Positions 54,237-63,683 of a stretch of DNA of 64,000 bases are shown piece after piece. Source of the stretch: JBFMDN01 sp040753915 (lineage in GTDB: Bacteria; Desulfobacterota; Desulfomonilia; Desulfomonilales; Desulfomonilaceae); assembly GCA_040753915.1 (NCBI GenBank), contig JBFMDN010000021.1, positions 25,233-89,232 of the forward strand. The letters run 5' to 3'. Within the stretch, counting starts at the first letter, position 1, and every line of letters starts with the position of its first letter. The notes beneath the pieces were generated by a model. It saw only the letters and a program-made list of their open reading frames with translations. It was not told the DNA's origin and did no database searches. Made by a program: the position numbers and the translations under genes.

Positions 54237-56960
54237 TCACGAACAACCATTCGTGGCCCCACAATTCAGACACTCGTAGCACGAGCCGCTCCTAACCATG
54301 ATCGCTCCGCAGTCCTGACACGCGGGGGCATCGGACTGCACATTGAATGCGAATTCGGATCGCGATGCTCTTGGAGGCACAGAGGTTCCCAGTGCGTCAA
54401 GGTGCCTCTGATCTGTTTCCCCCTGAGGGAGCAGGCCTGCGGCCACTTGTTGCTCTTTGGTCAGGAAGCGAGAACCAAGATATCGGAATATGTAGTCGGT
54501 GAGGGATTTGGCTATCGGAATATCCGGGTTGGAGGTGAAGCCGGCAGGCTCGAATCTGACGTGGCTGAACTTACTAACCAGGGCCTCAAGAGGGACCCCG
54601 TATTGGAGAGCGATGGAAGTCAGGGTGGCGATCGTGTCCATCAAGCCCGAAACTGTGCTCCCTTCCTTGGCCATCCGAATGAAAATCTCCCCCACTTTTC
54701 CATCTTCGTAGAAGCCCGTATGGATATATCCCTTTTGTCCTGCAATTTCGAACTTGTGACGTACGCTTTTGCAATCCACGGGAAGGCGCCGCCGGATCGG
54801 CTTCAAAGGGGCAGCTTGTCGTGTGGCTTCGAGGCCTAACGGCTGGACGGCCTTGCAGCCGTCACGATACACGGAGATGGCTTTAAGACCCAATCTCCAC
54901 GCCTGCCGGAAGATTTCGACAATTTGGTCTACGGTTGAGTCGTGGGGAAGGTTGACCGTCTTGGAGATCCCTCCGGAGATGAACGGTTGCACAGCGGCCA
55001 TCATCCTCACATGGCCCTCCGGGCTTATGAGCCGTTTTCCTGCCACAGGTTTGAATGAGCAATCAAACACGGGCAGATGCTGGGGGTCGACCTCTGGAAT
55101 TCCTTCTATGGTACCTGTCTCCTCAATCTTGGCCAGAATGTGACGAGTCACCACCGGCGGATATCCGAGGTGCTCCAGGGCACGGCCCACTGTCCGATTG
55201 ACGATCTTGAATTGTCCGCCACCCGCGAGGTTCTTGTACTTGACCAGAGCCATCTCCGGCTCGATGCCTGTAGTGTCACAATCCATCATGAATGCCACGG
55301 TGCCGGTAGGTGCTATCACGCTCACCTGACAGTTCGCGTACCCGTATTTTTCTCCCATTTCCAGGACCCTGTTCCAGACTTCCTCCGCCTCGGACACGAT
55401 CGCCGGTGGAACATGAGCCGCGGAGATTCTGGCCACATGACTGCGATGCGCCTTGATGACCCTGAGCATGGGTTCGCGATTCTTCTCGAACTCCGCAAAT
55501 GGGCCCCGAGCTGCGGCGATACGGGCAGATTGTAGATACGCTTCTCCTGTCATGATGGCAGTGATGGTTGACGCCCAGGCTCGGGCCGGGTCCGAGTCAT
55601 AGGGCAGGGCAAACGTCATCAGAAGGGCACCCAGGTCGGCGTAGCCCAATCCGAGCGCGCGCATGTCTCTCGAGTTTCGGGTAATGGCCGGTGTCGGATA
55701 CGATGCGTTGTCGACCAGTATGTCCTGCGCCGTAATCATCACGTCTACGGCCTGACGGAACGCGTCAACGCGGAAACCGTCCGTACCATCCATGAATGCG
55801 GTGAGCTTCAAGGAGGCGAGATTGCATGCCGAATCATCCACGTGGAGGTACTCGGAGCATGGGTTTGAGGCGCGGATCGGCGCAGTGTTCGGGCAGGTAT
55901 GCCAGCGGTTGATAGTTGAATCGAACTGGATACCTGGATCGCCGCACGCATGTGCCGCTTCAGCTATTTCCCTCAACAGGCTTCGCGCCCGGTATACATC
56001 CGCTGTCTCCCCGGTCAGAACAAACTTGGTGGTCCACTCCCCATCCTGTTTCTCGGCAACCATGAATTCATCAGGTACTCGGACCGAATGATTGGAATTC
56101 TGAAACGCTACCGTCCCATAGGCCTCGCCTCCGATGGCCGAGTCATAGCCGGCTGCAATAAGAATCTGGGCTTTCTTCTCCTCGATGGCCTTGGATCGTA
56201 TGAACTGAAGAATGTCGGGGTGATCCATGTTCAGGATCGCCATCTTTGCTGCCCGACGAGTCTTCCCTCCCGATTTGATGACTCCAGCGGAAGCGTCCGC
56301 AGCTTTCATGAAAGAAACAGGACCAGACGCTGTCCCGCCGCCTGCCAGTGCCTCGCTGGCCGACCTCAAACGGGAAAGGTTGACGCCCGATCCCGATCCT
56401 CCTTTGAAAATGATGCCTTCCTGGGTATACCAGTGGAGAATGGATTCCATCGTGTCGTCAACGCTGAGAATGAAACACGCGGAGCACTGAGGAGAGGGCT
56501 CCACTCCCACATTGAACCAGACGGGGCTGTTGAAAGAAGCCATCTGATTGACCAGCAGAGCTAAGAGCTCGTCCCGAAAGACAACGGCGTCCTCATCCGT
56601 TGCGAAATAGTCCTGATCCAGGCCCCACTGGTAGATAGCGCCAGCCACACGCAATATCAGTTGCCGGACGCTTGTCTCCCGGTCCGGAGCGGACGGTTGG
56701 CCGCGAAAATATCGGGAAACGACCACATTCACAGCAGTGTCGCTCCACGTCTCCGGTGCTTCCACCCCCTTCTGCTCGAAAATGACTTCACCCTTATCAC
56801 TGCGAATAGTGGCGGTGCGCGTCGTCCACGATACGCTATCCAAGGGGTCTTTTCCCAAAACGGAAAAGAACCTGTTGAATCTCAACCCCCTCTCGCTGAC
56901 GCTTGAAGCACGGGACGCCTGTGAATCTCTACTCCGTATGGTCTGTGCCTGTTCTGCCAC
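54237..56960 (-). CDS. nrdJ: Adenosylcobalamin-dependent (class II) ribonucleotide reductase
   Basis: Reduces ribonucleotides to deoxyribonucleotides using B12, without oxygen dependence. Key segments: FNSPVWFNVG, the active-site region ASNPCSEYL, CDTTGIEPEMALVKY, and PTGTVAFMMDCDT. The C-terminus has the vitamin-B12-type reductase zinc tail (CQDCGAIM ... CYECLNCG). GTG 56960 is chosen because GGAGG lies 4 nt upstream; ATG 57023 gives 21 more residues but has no ribosome binding site. It converges on the glycosyltransferase and has its own promoter about 150 nt upstream. Confidence 0.94.
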   Translation of the reverse strand: MAEQAQTIRSRDSQASRASSVSERGLRFNRFFSVLGKDPLDSVSWTTRTATIRSDKGEVIFEQKGVEAPETWSDTAVNVVVSRYFRGQPSAPDRETSVRQLILRVAGAIYQWGLDQDYFATDEDAVVFRDELLALLVNQMASFNSPVWFNVGVEPSPQCSACFILSVDDTMESILHWYTQEGIIFKGGSGSGVNLSRLRSASEALAGGGTASGPVSFMKAADASAGVIKSGGKTRRAAKMAILNMDHPDILQFIRSKAIEEKKAQILIAAGYDSAIGGEAYGTVAFQNSNHSVRVPDEFMVAEKQDGEWTTKFVLTGETADVYRARSLLREIAEAAHACGDPGIQFDSTINRWHTCPNTAPIRASNPCSEYLHVDDSACNLASLKLTAFMDGTDGFRVDAFRQAVDVMITAQDILVDNASYPTPAITRNSRDMRALGLGYADLGALLMTFALPYDSDPARAWASTITAIMTGEAYLQSARIAAARGPFAEFEKNREPMLRVIKAHRSHVARISAAHVPPAIVSEAEEVWNRVLEMGEKYGYANCQVSVIAPTGTVAFMMDCDTTGIEPEMALVKYKNLAGGGQFKIVNRTVGRALEHLGYPPVVTRHILAKIEETGTIEGIPEVDPQHLPVFDCSFKPVAGKRLISPEGHVRMMAAVQPFISGGISKTVNLPHDSTVDQIVEIFRQAWRLGLKAISVYRDGCKAVQPLGLEATRQAAPLKPIRRRLPVDCKSVRHKFEIAGQKGYIHTGFYEDGKVGEIFIRMAKEGSTVSGLMDTIATLTSIALQYGVPLEALVSKFSHVRFEPAGFTSNPDIPIAKSLTDYIFRYLGSRFLTKEQQVAAGLLPQGETDQRHLDALGTSVPPRASRSEFAFNVQSDAPACQDCGAIMVRSGSCYECLNCGATNGCS

Positions 56961-57111
56961 GATCCCTCCGCCCGCGGTGACGATAGAGCGGGATACAACC
57001 TCGGCATCGCTGCCGAACCGCATTGGACCATCCCATCGCTCATCGCTTTCCGAAGATCAATTCCTCCGCGCGGGACAATGATTTCTCGAGACGGCGCTGG
57101 TTGTCTCAAAC

Positions 57112-57140
57112 ATTATCCTGTTATTATTACAATAATTCAA
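57112..57140 (-). promoter_or_regulatory. Sigma-70-type promoter of nrdJ
   Basis: On the minus strand: TTGAAT (57140-57135), a 17-nt A/T-rich spacer, and GATAAT (57117-57112). The predicted start is near 57105. Confidence 0.65.
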
Positions 57141-57143
57141 TTC

Positions 57144-57201
57144 AATGCCGAACGCAATGGCCGCGGTCTGGCTCACGATTTTCTCACGAATGCCGAACGC
57201 A
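57144..57201. repeat. 13-bp direct repeat upstream of the nrdJ promoter
   Basis: AATGCCGAACGCA occurs at 57144-57156 and again at 57189-57201, 45 bp apart (about four helical turns), right behind the -35 element. This is a usual position for a regulator pair. It does not match the NrdR box. Confidence 0.5.
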
Positions 57202-57266
57202 TGAGAGAGGGGAGCAAGACGTAGTGGTGGACGCCAGGTGTACTCGGTGAGCGCATCGTTCCCACT

Positions 57267-57317
57267 GTAGGGGCGGGCCTTGTGCCCGCCCTGGGCACCC
57301 ACAAGGGGTGCCCCTAC
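57267..57317. repeat. Double hairpin intergenic repeat
   Basis: Two adjacent perfect hairpins: GGGCGGGC/GCCCGCCC (57271-57278 with 57284-57291) and GGGCACCC/GGGTGCCC (57293-57300 with 57306-57313). Outer arms GTAGGGGC and GCCCCTAC (57267-57274, 57310-57317) are also complementary. This layout is typical of dispersed repeats. Confidence 0.65.
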
Positions 57318-57386
57318 GTCGCTGAAGGAGCGCACCTACAGTAGTCAAAGGATTCAACCTGTGGTTCGGCTGCACAACCACCAACA

Positions 57387-57489
57387 GACCCTGAAAGGGT
57401 CGACCAACAGATTTCTCCTCGCCTAGCATAGGACCGATCATGAGTGAGCCTTCACTCTTGGTCCTTTCAACGGTGGACCCCTTCAGGGC
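57387..57489. repeat. Second hairpin cluster in the nrdJ upstream region
   Basis: GACCCT/AGGGTC with a GAA loop (57387-57401); a longer hairpin with outer arms GGACC and GGTCC (57431-57435, 57460-57464) and inner GAGTGA/TCACTC; and GACCCCTTCAGGGC near 57476-57489. Together these look like a composite dispersed repeat. An open frame through it on the minus strand (57184-57498) is not a gene. Confidence 0.5.
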
Positions 57490-57587
57490 ATAAAGCAATC
57501 AATGATCGCTATCATTCCTCTTGCTGATGTCCCTGAAATACGTGACCGTACTTAGGAAGCAATGTACTCAGGCACACCGATCTCTTA

Positions 57588-57995
57588 TCAGCCACCCGCG
57601 TAACGTCCCATGGCTGCACCCACCCAGGCTTCAGGAGAAAAACCCCTCACGAGACGCCGGAGATTTATCTGACGGCAGCGAGGACACTCGCTGAAATGGA
57701 AGACGGACAGGTACCCACAGATTTCACACTGGTACAGCTTGTCCGCATCATGGATATCCACGAGGGGGATGTGAGAGCATCCTTTACCTCCCCTCAATTC
57801 AACCCTTCTCATCAGCTCGCTCTTTCGGAGGAATCCCCCATAGAACAGCTTGGCATATACCTTTTCCAACTGTTTCCAACTCAAAGAGTATTTCTCCACT
57901 ATGTCTTCGTCGCTCATGTCCGACCGCATATCTCCTAGCACGTCAGCCACTTTGAGAACTCGAGTTGTCTTGGTCACGACAAGACGCTTTTTCAT
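57588..57995 (-). CDS. Zinc-ribbon protein with an N-terminal helix-turn-helix-like part
   Basis: 135 residues. After a basic start, LGDMRSDMSDEDIVEKYSL and LSWKQLEKVYAKLFYGGFL look like a small helix-turn-helix. The C-terminal half has a four-Cys knuckle (CEIC ... CPRC, about 94-110) for zinc. GGAG lies 7 nt before ATG and a promoter lies just upstream. Perhaps a DNA- or RNA-binding regulator; family not recognised. Confidence 0.68.
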   Translation of the reverse strand: MKKRLVVTKTTRVLKVADVLGDMRSDMSDEDIVEKYSLSWKQLEKVYAKLFYGGFLRKSELMRRVELRGGKGCSHIPLVDIHDADKLYQCEICGYLSVFHFSECPRCRQINLRRLVRGFSPEAWVGAAMGRYAGG

Positions 57996-58024
57996 GGGGC
58001 TACTCCAGTTAAGATATCACATTA

Positions 58025-58054
58025 ATTATAGCATGTTATTACCTGAAATAGCAA
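58025..58054 (-). promoter_or_regulatory. Promoter of the zinc-ribbon gene
   Basis: On the minus strand: TTGCTA (58054-58049), an 18-nt spacer, TATAAT (58030-58025). The ATG is at 57995, leaving a leader of about 25 nt. The rest of 58055-58338 shows no gene. Confidence 0.6.
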
Positions 58055-58338
58055 TAGTATTATGGTTGTCTGCGCTCGGCGTTCCGAGGGCTCCCCGGCT
58101 CTGGCGTCCCGTCCGAATCCCGCGTCTTGAAGGCTTGCCTCGGGCGCAGCCGGCCAGTTTCCCTCTATGGACTGGGAGTAAGGCCGGTCCACGTTCACAC
58201 GTACCCACGGACATGGTATATAGTCGTCGCGCAAGGTGGGAAGTGGCACGGGTTTGGTTTGTACACTGCGGGACAGAAGGTGATGCACCCGCGCCTCCAG
58301 ACTGGCGAGGCACGGGTTAATGAAGATTGCGAGGAGAC

Positions 58339-59640
58339 ATGCACGATTCGCTCTTTCGGAATGAAGAACTGTTCGGCCATCCGAAGGGGCTTTTTGTCCT
58401 GTTTTTTACCGAGATGTGGGAGCGATTCTCCTACTACGGCATGCGGGCTCTGCTCGTGTACTACATGGTGAAGCATCTCATGCTTCCTCATGCCGAGGCC
58501 TCCCACATCTACGGCCTTTATACCGGACTCGTATATTTGACTCCTCTCTTCGGCGGGATCCTGGCAGACAGGGTGATTGGGCAACGCAACGCGGTCATGC
58601 TGGGAGGGGTTCTCATGGCTGTCGGCCATTTCATGATGGCGTGGGAGGTGCTTTTTTTCCCTGCACTCGGATTCCTCATACTTGGCAACGGGGCGTTCAA
58701 GCCGAACATCTCGACGCAGGTTGGTAGTCTGTACCGTCCGGGCGACGCGCGACGTGACAGGGCTTTTAGTATCTTCTACGTTGGAATCAATTTGGGAGCG
58801 TTTTTCTCTCCCCTCGCATGCGGAACCCTCGGGGAGACCTATGGCTGGCACTATGGATTTGGCGCGGCGGGGATTGGCATGGTCATCGGTTTAGGAATTT
58901 ATGTGTGGGGTAGAGAATGGCTTGCCCCGGACACCTTGGCGGGAATTTACGAGAGGGAAAAGGGAGAAGTGGGGAGAAGAGTGTCGGCCGCGGAGAAGGG
59001 CCGCGTGTGGGGGCTGATAGCAATCTGCCTGATCAGTACAGCCTTTTGGGCAGCGTACGAACAGCAAGGCAACACCATCGCCATGTGGGCTGATGCGAGC
59101 ACGGACCGTTACGTGTTCGGATGGGAATTCCCTGCTTCCTGGTTCCAGTCATTGAATCCCGCGTTCATTTTTCTGCTCACGCCGTTCATCACTTCATTCT
59201 GGGCGAGACAGTCGAGAAAAGGTACGGAGCCCTCTGCGATCGGGAAAATGGCTATCGGGTGCTTCTTTTTGGCTGCCGGATTTCTCGTGATGGTGCCGGT
59301 TGCAGCGATGCACGGTGCCGACAAGATGCCTGTTCACATGGTTTGGCTGGTTCTGTTCACGTTTTTGGCGACGATCGGGGAGCTCTTTCTCTCCCCTGTG
59401 GGGCTCTCTCTCGTCACCAAGCTGGCGCCCGTGAACATGGTCTCCATGTTGATGGGTGTCTGGTTTCTCTCATCGTTTGCCGGCAACTACGTGGCGGGAT
59501 ATCTCGGTCACTACTGGGAGAAAATGGGCAAGGACCTTTTCTTCCTCATGGTAGCCTCCTTGGCCTTCGCAGCGGGCGTCGGCATTCTTCTCCTCCTCAG
59601 ACCCTTGCGACGGGCCTTGGGCGTCCAGGAGATTCTCTAG
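58339..59640 (+). CDS. POT/PTR2-family peptide:proton symporter
   Basis: 433 residues with about 12-14 membrane helices. The family signature ExxERFSYYG is present as EMWERFSYYGMRALL (about 25-39); the second signature follows in FSIFYVGINLGAF. These carriers import di- and tripeptides with protons. ATG 58339 has GAGGAG close upstream; a TTG four codons earlier is in frame but less likely. It stands alone between the zinc-ribbon and ferredoxin genes. Confidence 0.92.
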   Translation: MHDSLFRNEELFGHPKGLFVLFFTEMWERFSYYGMRALLVYYMVKHLMLPHAEASHIYGLYTGLVYLTPLFGGILADRVIGQRNAVMLGGVLMAVGHFMMAWEVLFFPALGFLILGNGAFKPNISTQVGSLYRPGDARRDRAFSIFYVGINLGAFFSPLACGTLGETYGWHYGFGAAGIGMVIGLGIYVWGREWLAPDTLAGIYEREKGEVGRRVSAAEKGRVWGLIAICLISTAFWAAYEQQGNTIAMWADASTDRYVFGWEFPASWFQSLNPAFIFLLTPFITSFWARQSRKGTEPSAIGKMAIGCFFLAAGFLVMVPVAAMHGADKMPVHMVWLVLFTFLATIGELFLSPVGLSLVTKLAPVNMVSMLMGVWFLSSFAGNYVAGYLGHYWEKMGKDLFFLMVASLAFAAGVGILLLLRPLRRALGVQEIL

Positions 59641-59802
59641 GACCGGCCTATATTGCAGCGCCTTGAATGTGCTCGGCAGGCATCAGACGTGCAAGCCGGC
59701 GAGCCTTTGTAGGATGGGTTGCGAAACGGAAAAAGCAGTTGAACTGCGCGACTCAATGAGGCAAAGTGTGTGCTTCATTTTCTCGAACCGAGGAGTCACC
59801 GG

Positions 59803-60801
59803 ATGGAAACAGCGTACGTCGAGCTAGCAAAAAGAATCGGGTTGGGCAACTCCGAGCGAATTCCCAAACTGTTCAAAATGATAGCAGATTCCACCGAGGC
59901 AGCGTTGTTGCTTGCGCTCCCGTCAGATGCACAGACCTTGGCTTTCAAGCTGGGGATTGAGGAGGATAAGGTCAATGAGATGCTCAGGACACTCTTTGTC
60001 AAGGGACTGGTCTTCCCTTCTGGGAAGACCAGTCCGGCGTCGTATCGAATGAGCCGAGACTTGGTCCAGTTTCACGACGCAAGCATACTCTGGCCTGATG
60101 CTCCACGAGAATTCCTGGACCTGTGGCAGGACTTCATGGAAGTGGAATGGCCCGATGTTGCCATCGCTTTCAACAAGCTGACGCCCAGACCGTTCACGCG
60201 CGTGATACCTGTGGGGGTAAGCATTCCCGGTAAGACGCACGTGTTGGCATTTGAGGATGTTCGGGGAATCATTGAAAGAGCCCGCACCATAGCGGTGACG
60301 AAGTGCACCTGTCGGTTGACTGCGCAAAAATGCGGCAAGGAGTTGGAGGCTTGCCTGCAGATCAACCGGGCGGCCGATTATGCCATCTCTCGGGGAACGG
60401 GCAGGCAACTCACGAAGGAGGAAGCTCTCGATCTGGTCCGCCGGTGCGAAGAAGAGGGACTGATTCACGTGGTCATGAACAAGCAGAGCGTCGACCACTT
60501 TATCTGCAATTGTTGTTCGTGTTGTTGCCAAACCATGCCCATCCTCATAAAGCACAATATCAGCGTTATCGAACCAAGCCGGTTTCAGGCCCAGGTGGAT
60601 CCGGAGCTCTGCACTGCCTGTGAAGCCTGTCTCGACCGTTGTTTCTTCGGGGCGTTAACCATGGAGGCCGGCCAGACCATGCAAGTGGACGGCGAAAAGT
60701 GTATGGGGTGTGGACTTTGTCAGGTTCCGTGTCCTGCAGATGCCATCTCCATGATCGAGGTTCGGGACGAGAATTTCGTCCCTGAGAAGTTCTTTGGGTA
60801 G
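59803..60801 (+). CDS. Ferredoxin-like protein with a winged-helix-like N-terminus and a Cys-rich centre
   Basis: 332 residues. The first 85 resemble a winged helix (ALLLALPSDAQTLAFKLG, then LRTLFVKGLVF). The middle has CTCR ... CGKELEAC and an unusual run CNCCSCCC (about 224-231). The last 70 residues hold two ferredoxin motifs (CTACEACLDRC and CMGCGLCQVPCP), for two [4Fe-4S] clusters. Cytoplasmic. Role unknown; similar 4Fe-4S proteins occur widely in Desulfobacterota. ATG 59803 has GAGGAG 7 nt upstream; the longer frame to 59770 lacks it. Confidence 0.8.
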   Translation: METAYVELAKRIGLGNSERIPKLFKMIADSTEAALLLALPSDAQTLAFKLGIEEDKVNEMLRTLFVKGLVFPSGKTSPASYRMSRDLVQFHDASILWPDAPREFLDLWQDFMEVEWPDVAIAFNKLTPRPFTRVIPVGVSIPGKTHVLAFEDVRGIIERARTIAVTKCTCRLTAQKCGKELEACLQINRAADYAISRGTGRQLTKEEALDLVRRCEEEGLIHVVMNKQSVDHFICNCCSCCCQTMPILIKHNISVIEPSRFQAQVDPELCTACEACLDRCFFGALTMEAGQTMQVDGEKCMGCGLCQVPCPADAISMIEVRDENFVPEKFFG

Positions 60802-60883
60802 CGAAGCAGCAGAATCGGGGGGACCGATGTTCCCCATTTAAAAGAGCGTGCGTGGAATCCGTAAGCCTGCTCTCGGGGGGCCT

Positions 60884-62638
60884 ATGAAAGTCTGGAGTTC
60901 TGATACGAAACAAGCGGAAATCGTCAAGGTCGTTAGTTTCTTCCTGCTTGTGTTTGCCCACCTTTGGCTGCTGGGGAGGATCGGGGTACCTCTGGCTCAC
61001 GACTATTTTGACTCTGTGGTAATGAGAGACACCTGCCTCCTTGTGGCTGCCTTCATTGAGCGAGGAGCAGTGGTTTCTGCCTCCATTGTTGAGGCGATGA
61101 AACATATCGAAGGTCCTCTGGTTTTTGTTCTCATGAACCTGTACGTCATGGCAATCGGGGATGCGCTTGCTCTTACTCCCGCCACTATGTATTTCCTCAA
61201 CACATTACTGGTGCTGATTGCATCCGCTTTTGCCTTCTCGTTGATGCGAAGATTGTTCGCTCGGAGGACGGCTTATTGCACGGTATTGGCGTTTGTGCTG
61301 ACGCCCTGGATTGGGCACGTGATCCGCCTCACCCAATATTTCAACGCGTTGGCTCTAGCGCTGCAGTTCTCCACCGTGTACTTTCTTGTACGATTCGCAC
61401 GTGAGCCGGAAAACCGCTTCTGGCGGGTGGTGGCTCCCCTGTCAATTGCTGCATATCTCTTCTCAAGCCTGGACTGGCCCTCATTTTTCCTTTTCTTGGG
61501 CCTTTTCTGGATCCTGAGCGGCCAGGTGCGTAGTGTGCTGCGAAACCCTTATAACGTGTTTATACTGGCAGGCTTTGCCGTAATACTTATCTGGGATCTG
61601 TTGCTTTTCTTCAAGTTCGGAGTCGCGGGATTGCCATACACTCGGCTTCTGTACGCGTTTGCCGTGTCTTCCACAGGGGCCGCGTTTGCCACCTTGAAAG
61701 CCATTTGGGAAAACGAGATCCTGGGCTGGGGACCGTTACTGGTGGTGGCCTTCAGCGGATTGGCCTTTTATATAGTGACCATTCGGAGAAGCCTTTCCCA
61801 TGATACTGTTACGAGGGGCCTTCTCGATGCCTTGGGCCTCTGGCTCCTCTGGGCGACATTCATTGTGTTCTGCGCGGCTGGACATCCAACGTATCTCTAT
61901 GTCCTGGGTATGCCTGCTGCAGTCTTCAGCGGTCTGATTTTAGCGAGAATCCCCATAAAACCGCTGGTGGCTGCTGTCCTGGCGCTGGGTGTCTTCCAAC
62001 TTGGGGCCGTGACCGATTGGGGATTCGGGACGAAAACAGACGAACGACGCCGTGTCTTGGCAGCGGCCTGCTTTCTCATACAGGACCGCCCCGACCTCTT
62101 GACTGAGGACAAGGCTCTGCTGGCGGTCGATTGCCAGCGACTCGGACGGAACGGTCTGGGAGGAGCCGTGGCTCAATATGCAAGGCCCCGCAAGAGACCA
62201 ATCATAATGCCGAACTATTTTCCCGCCACCGGACGGATCGGCAGCGGATTCGGATGGAACACTCAAGAGACGCTTTCCGAGATCGTGCAGACCTACGAGA
62301 AAACCGGGGTGCTCAAAGCCGATGGATTGATCTTGGAATCGGCAGCCCTTGCCCCGGGAAATCCTGGAGCGCACTTTTGGGAGCGTATGACCAAAGATCC
62401 CAACATCCGGTGGATTGCCCGATTCACGGAACACGCTGGAGAGATATTCATCGGAGTTCCAGCAGGGGGCGATGGCACGCCGCTAGAAAGAGCGAAACAA
62501 ATGGATGTGCAAACGCTGTCGGATAGATACTTGGCACAATACGATCGATTGTCTTTCTTGGTCCAGAACTTGGAGCATGTGAGACTTTATTTCACGTCCG
62601 GGCTATCAAAACCATCCAGCCCCCGACTCAAAGAGTGA
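60884..62638 (+). CDS. Polytopic membrane protein, possibly GT-C-type glycosyltransferase
   Basis: 584 residues with about ten to eleven membrane helices in the first 390, then a soluble C-terminal domain of about 190. The first periplasmic loop has HDYFDSVVMRD, where an acidic pair is expected in GT-C enzymes, but no decisive motif is seen. It is not homologous by eye to the TPR membrane protein earlier in the window. ATG 60884 is close behind GGGGGG. Function not assigned. Confidence 0.65.
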   Translation: MKVWSSDTKQAEIVKVVSFFLLVFAHLWLLGRIGVPLAHDYFDSVVMRDTCLLVAAFIERGAVVSASIVEAMKHIEGPLVFVLMNLYVMAIGDALALTPATMYFLNTLLVLIASAFAFSLMRRLFARRTAYCTVLAFVLTPWIGHVIRLTQYFNALALALQFSTVYFLVRFAREPENRFWRVVAPLSIAAYLFSSLDWPSFFLFLGLFWILSGQVRSVLRNPYNVFILAGFAVILIWDLLLFFKFGVAGLPYTRLLYAFAVSSTGAAFATLKAIWENEILGWGPLLVVAFSGLAFYIVTIRRSLSHDTVTRGLLDALGLWLLWATFIVFCAAGHPTYLYVLGMPAAVFSGLILARIPIKPLVAAVLALGVFQLGAVTDWGFGTKTDERRRVLAAACFLIQDRPDLLTEDKALLAVDCQRLGRNGLGGAVAQYARPRKRPIIMPNYFPATGRIGSGFGWNTQETLSEIVQTYEKTGVLKADGLILESAALAPGNPGAHFWERMTKDPNIRWIARFTEHAGEIFIGVPAGGDGTPLERAKQMDVQTLSDRYLAQYDRLSFLVQNLEHVRLYFTSGLSKPSSPRLKE

Positions 62639-62741
62639 ATTTTGCCATGGTCTCGGCTCAGAAAGGGAGACATAATTCCCAGGTGATTTAGCGCGGGCAG
62701 AGGTCAAGCGTGCGTTTGCGGTTTTCAGAAATGGAGGTGAT

Positions 62742-63683
62742 GTGATCGGTTCTACACGAGGTTATGTGAGCGTGCTCGCTGCCGCGGTAATGTGGGCCTC
62801 TTCCGGAACGGCAAGCAAGGCTCTCTTTATGAGCGGAATCACGCCGTTCCAGCTTGTCCAGATAAGAGTTACGTTGGCGGCCTTGTTTCTTGCGCTGGCC
62901 CTGGGAGTCTTCGCAAGGCGGCTCCTCAAGATTCGGATGGCAGATTTTGCATATTTCTGCTTTCTGGGCGGGGTTCTGCTCGCGTCGGTTCAAGTTTCAT
63001 ATCTTTACACGATCAGCAAGATGCCTGTGGCTGCAGCCATCCTGCTCCAATACACGGCTCCCTTGATAGTGGCTTCTTACTCCGTATGCTTCTGGGGAGA
63101 GCGGCTCACGCCGGTCAAGGTTGTTGCCGTTGCCTTGTCGCTCCTGGGTTGTTACCTCGTGGTGGGGGGATACAGCCTGGAACTGCTGAAAATGAATCGT
63201 GTGGGAACACTGGCAGGCTTGGTATCAGCAGCATTGTTTGCCGCGTACAGTCTTCTCGGGGAACGCGGGATGCACCGGTACCCGCCGTGGACTGTCGTGT
63301 TCTATGCTTTCGCCTTTGCTGCGGTCACGTGGAATGTCTTTCAAGAACCCTTCCATTTCGTCAGAGCAGGATACTCTCCAGAACACTGGGGCTACATGCT
63401 CTATATCGCTCTCGTCGGAACGCTTCTCCCTTTCGGCTTGTTTTTTGAAGGTGTGAATCGCATCCGATCGACCCGAGCCACAATAACCTCTACGGCCGAA
63501 CCCATTTCTGCCGGAGTCATAGCGTTCCTTTTCCTTGGAGAGGCGCTGGAGCCTCTCCAAATTTTGGGAGGCGCCCTCGTGATCGCGGCAATAGTGCTTC
63601 TCCAACTGCAGCAAGAACGGAGCGACCTGGCGCCCGAAGCCATTCGCAAGGAAAAGGGAAAGGGGTCAAGTCTTGTTTCTTGA
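62742..63683 (+). CDS. EamA-family (DMT superfamily) transporter
   Basis: 313 residues with ten membrane helices in two EamA repeats; AAAVMWASSGTASKALF and later RATITSTAEPISAGVIAFLFLGE are typical. Members export or import small metabolites; the substrate is unknown. The start is GTG 62742 with GGAGG 4 nt upstream. Confidence 0.9.
   Translation: MIGSTRGYVSVLAAAVMWASSGTASKALFMSGITPFQLVQIRVTLAALFLALALGVFARRLLKIRMADFAYFCFLGGVLLASVQVSYLYTISKMPVAAAILLQYTAPLIVASYSVCFWGERLTPVKVVAVALSLLGCYLVVGGYSLELLKMNRVGTLAGLVSAALFAAYSLLGERGMHRYPPWTVVFYAFAFAAVTWNVFQEPFHFVRAGYSPEHWGYMLYIALVGTLLPFGLFFEGVNRIRSTRATITSTAEPISAGVIAFLFLGEALEPLQILGGALVIAAIVLLQLQQERSDLAPEAIRKEKGKGSSLVS

Noticed and set aside
57184..57498. 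104-codon minus-strand frame upstream of nrdJ
   Set aside because: Runs straight through the hairpin repeats; the frame is a by-product of repeat composition.
58242..58258. TGGCACG stretch resembling a sigma-54 promoter upstream of the POT transporter
   Set aside because: The -12 element reads GT instead of GC at the required spacing.
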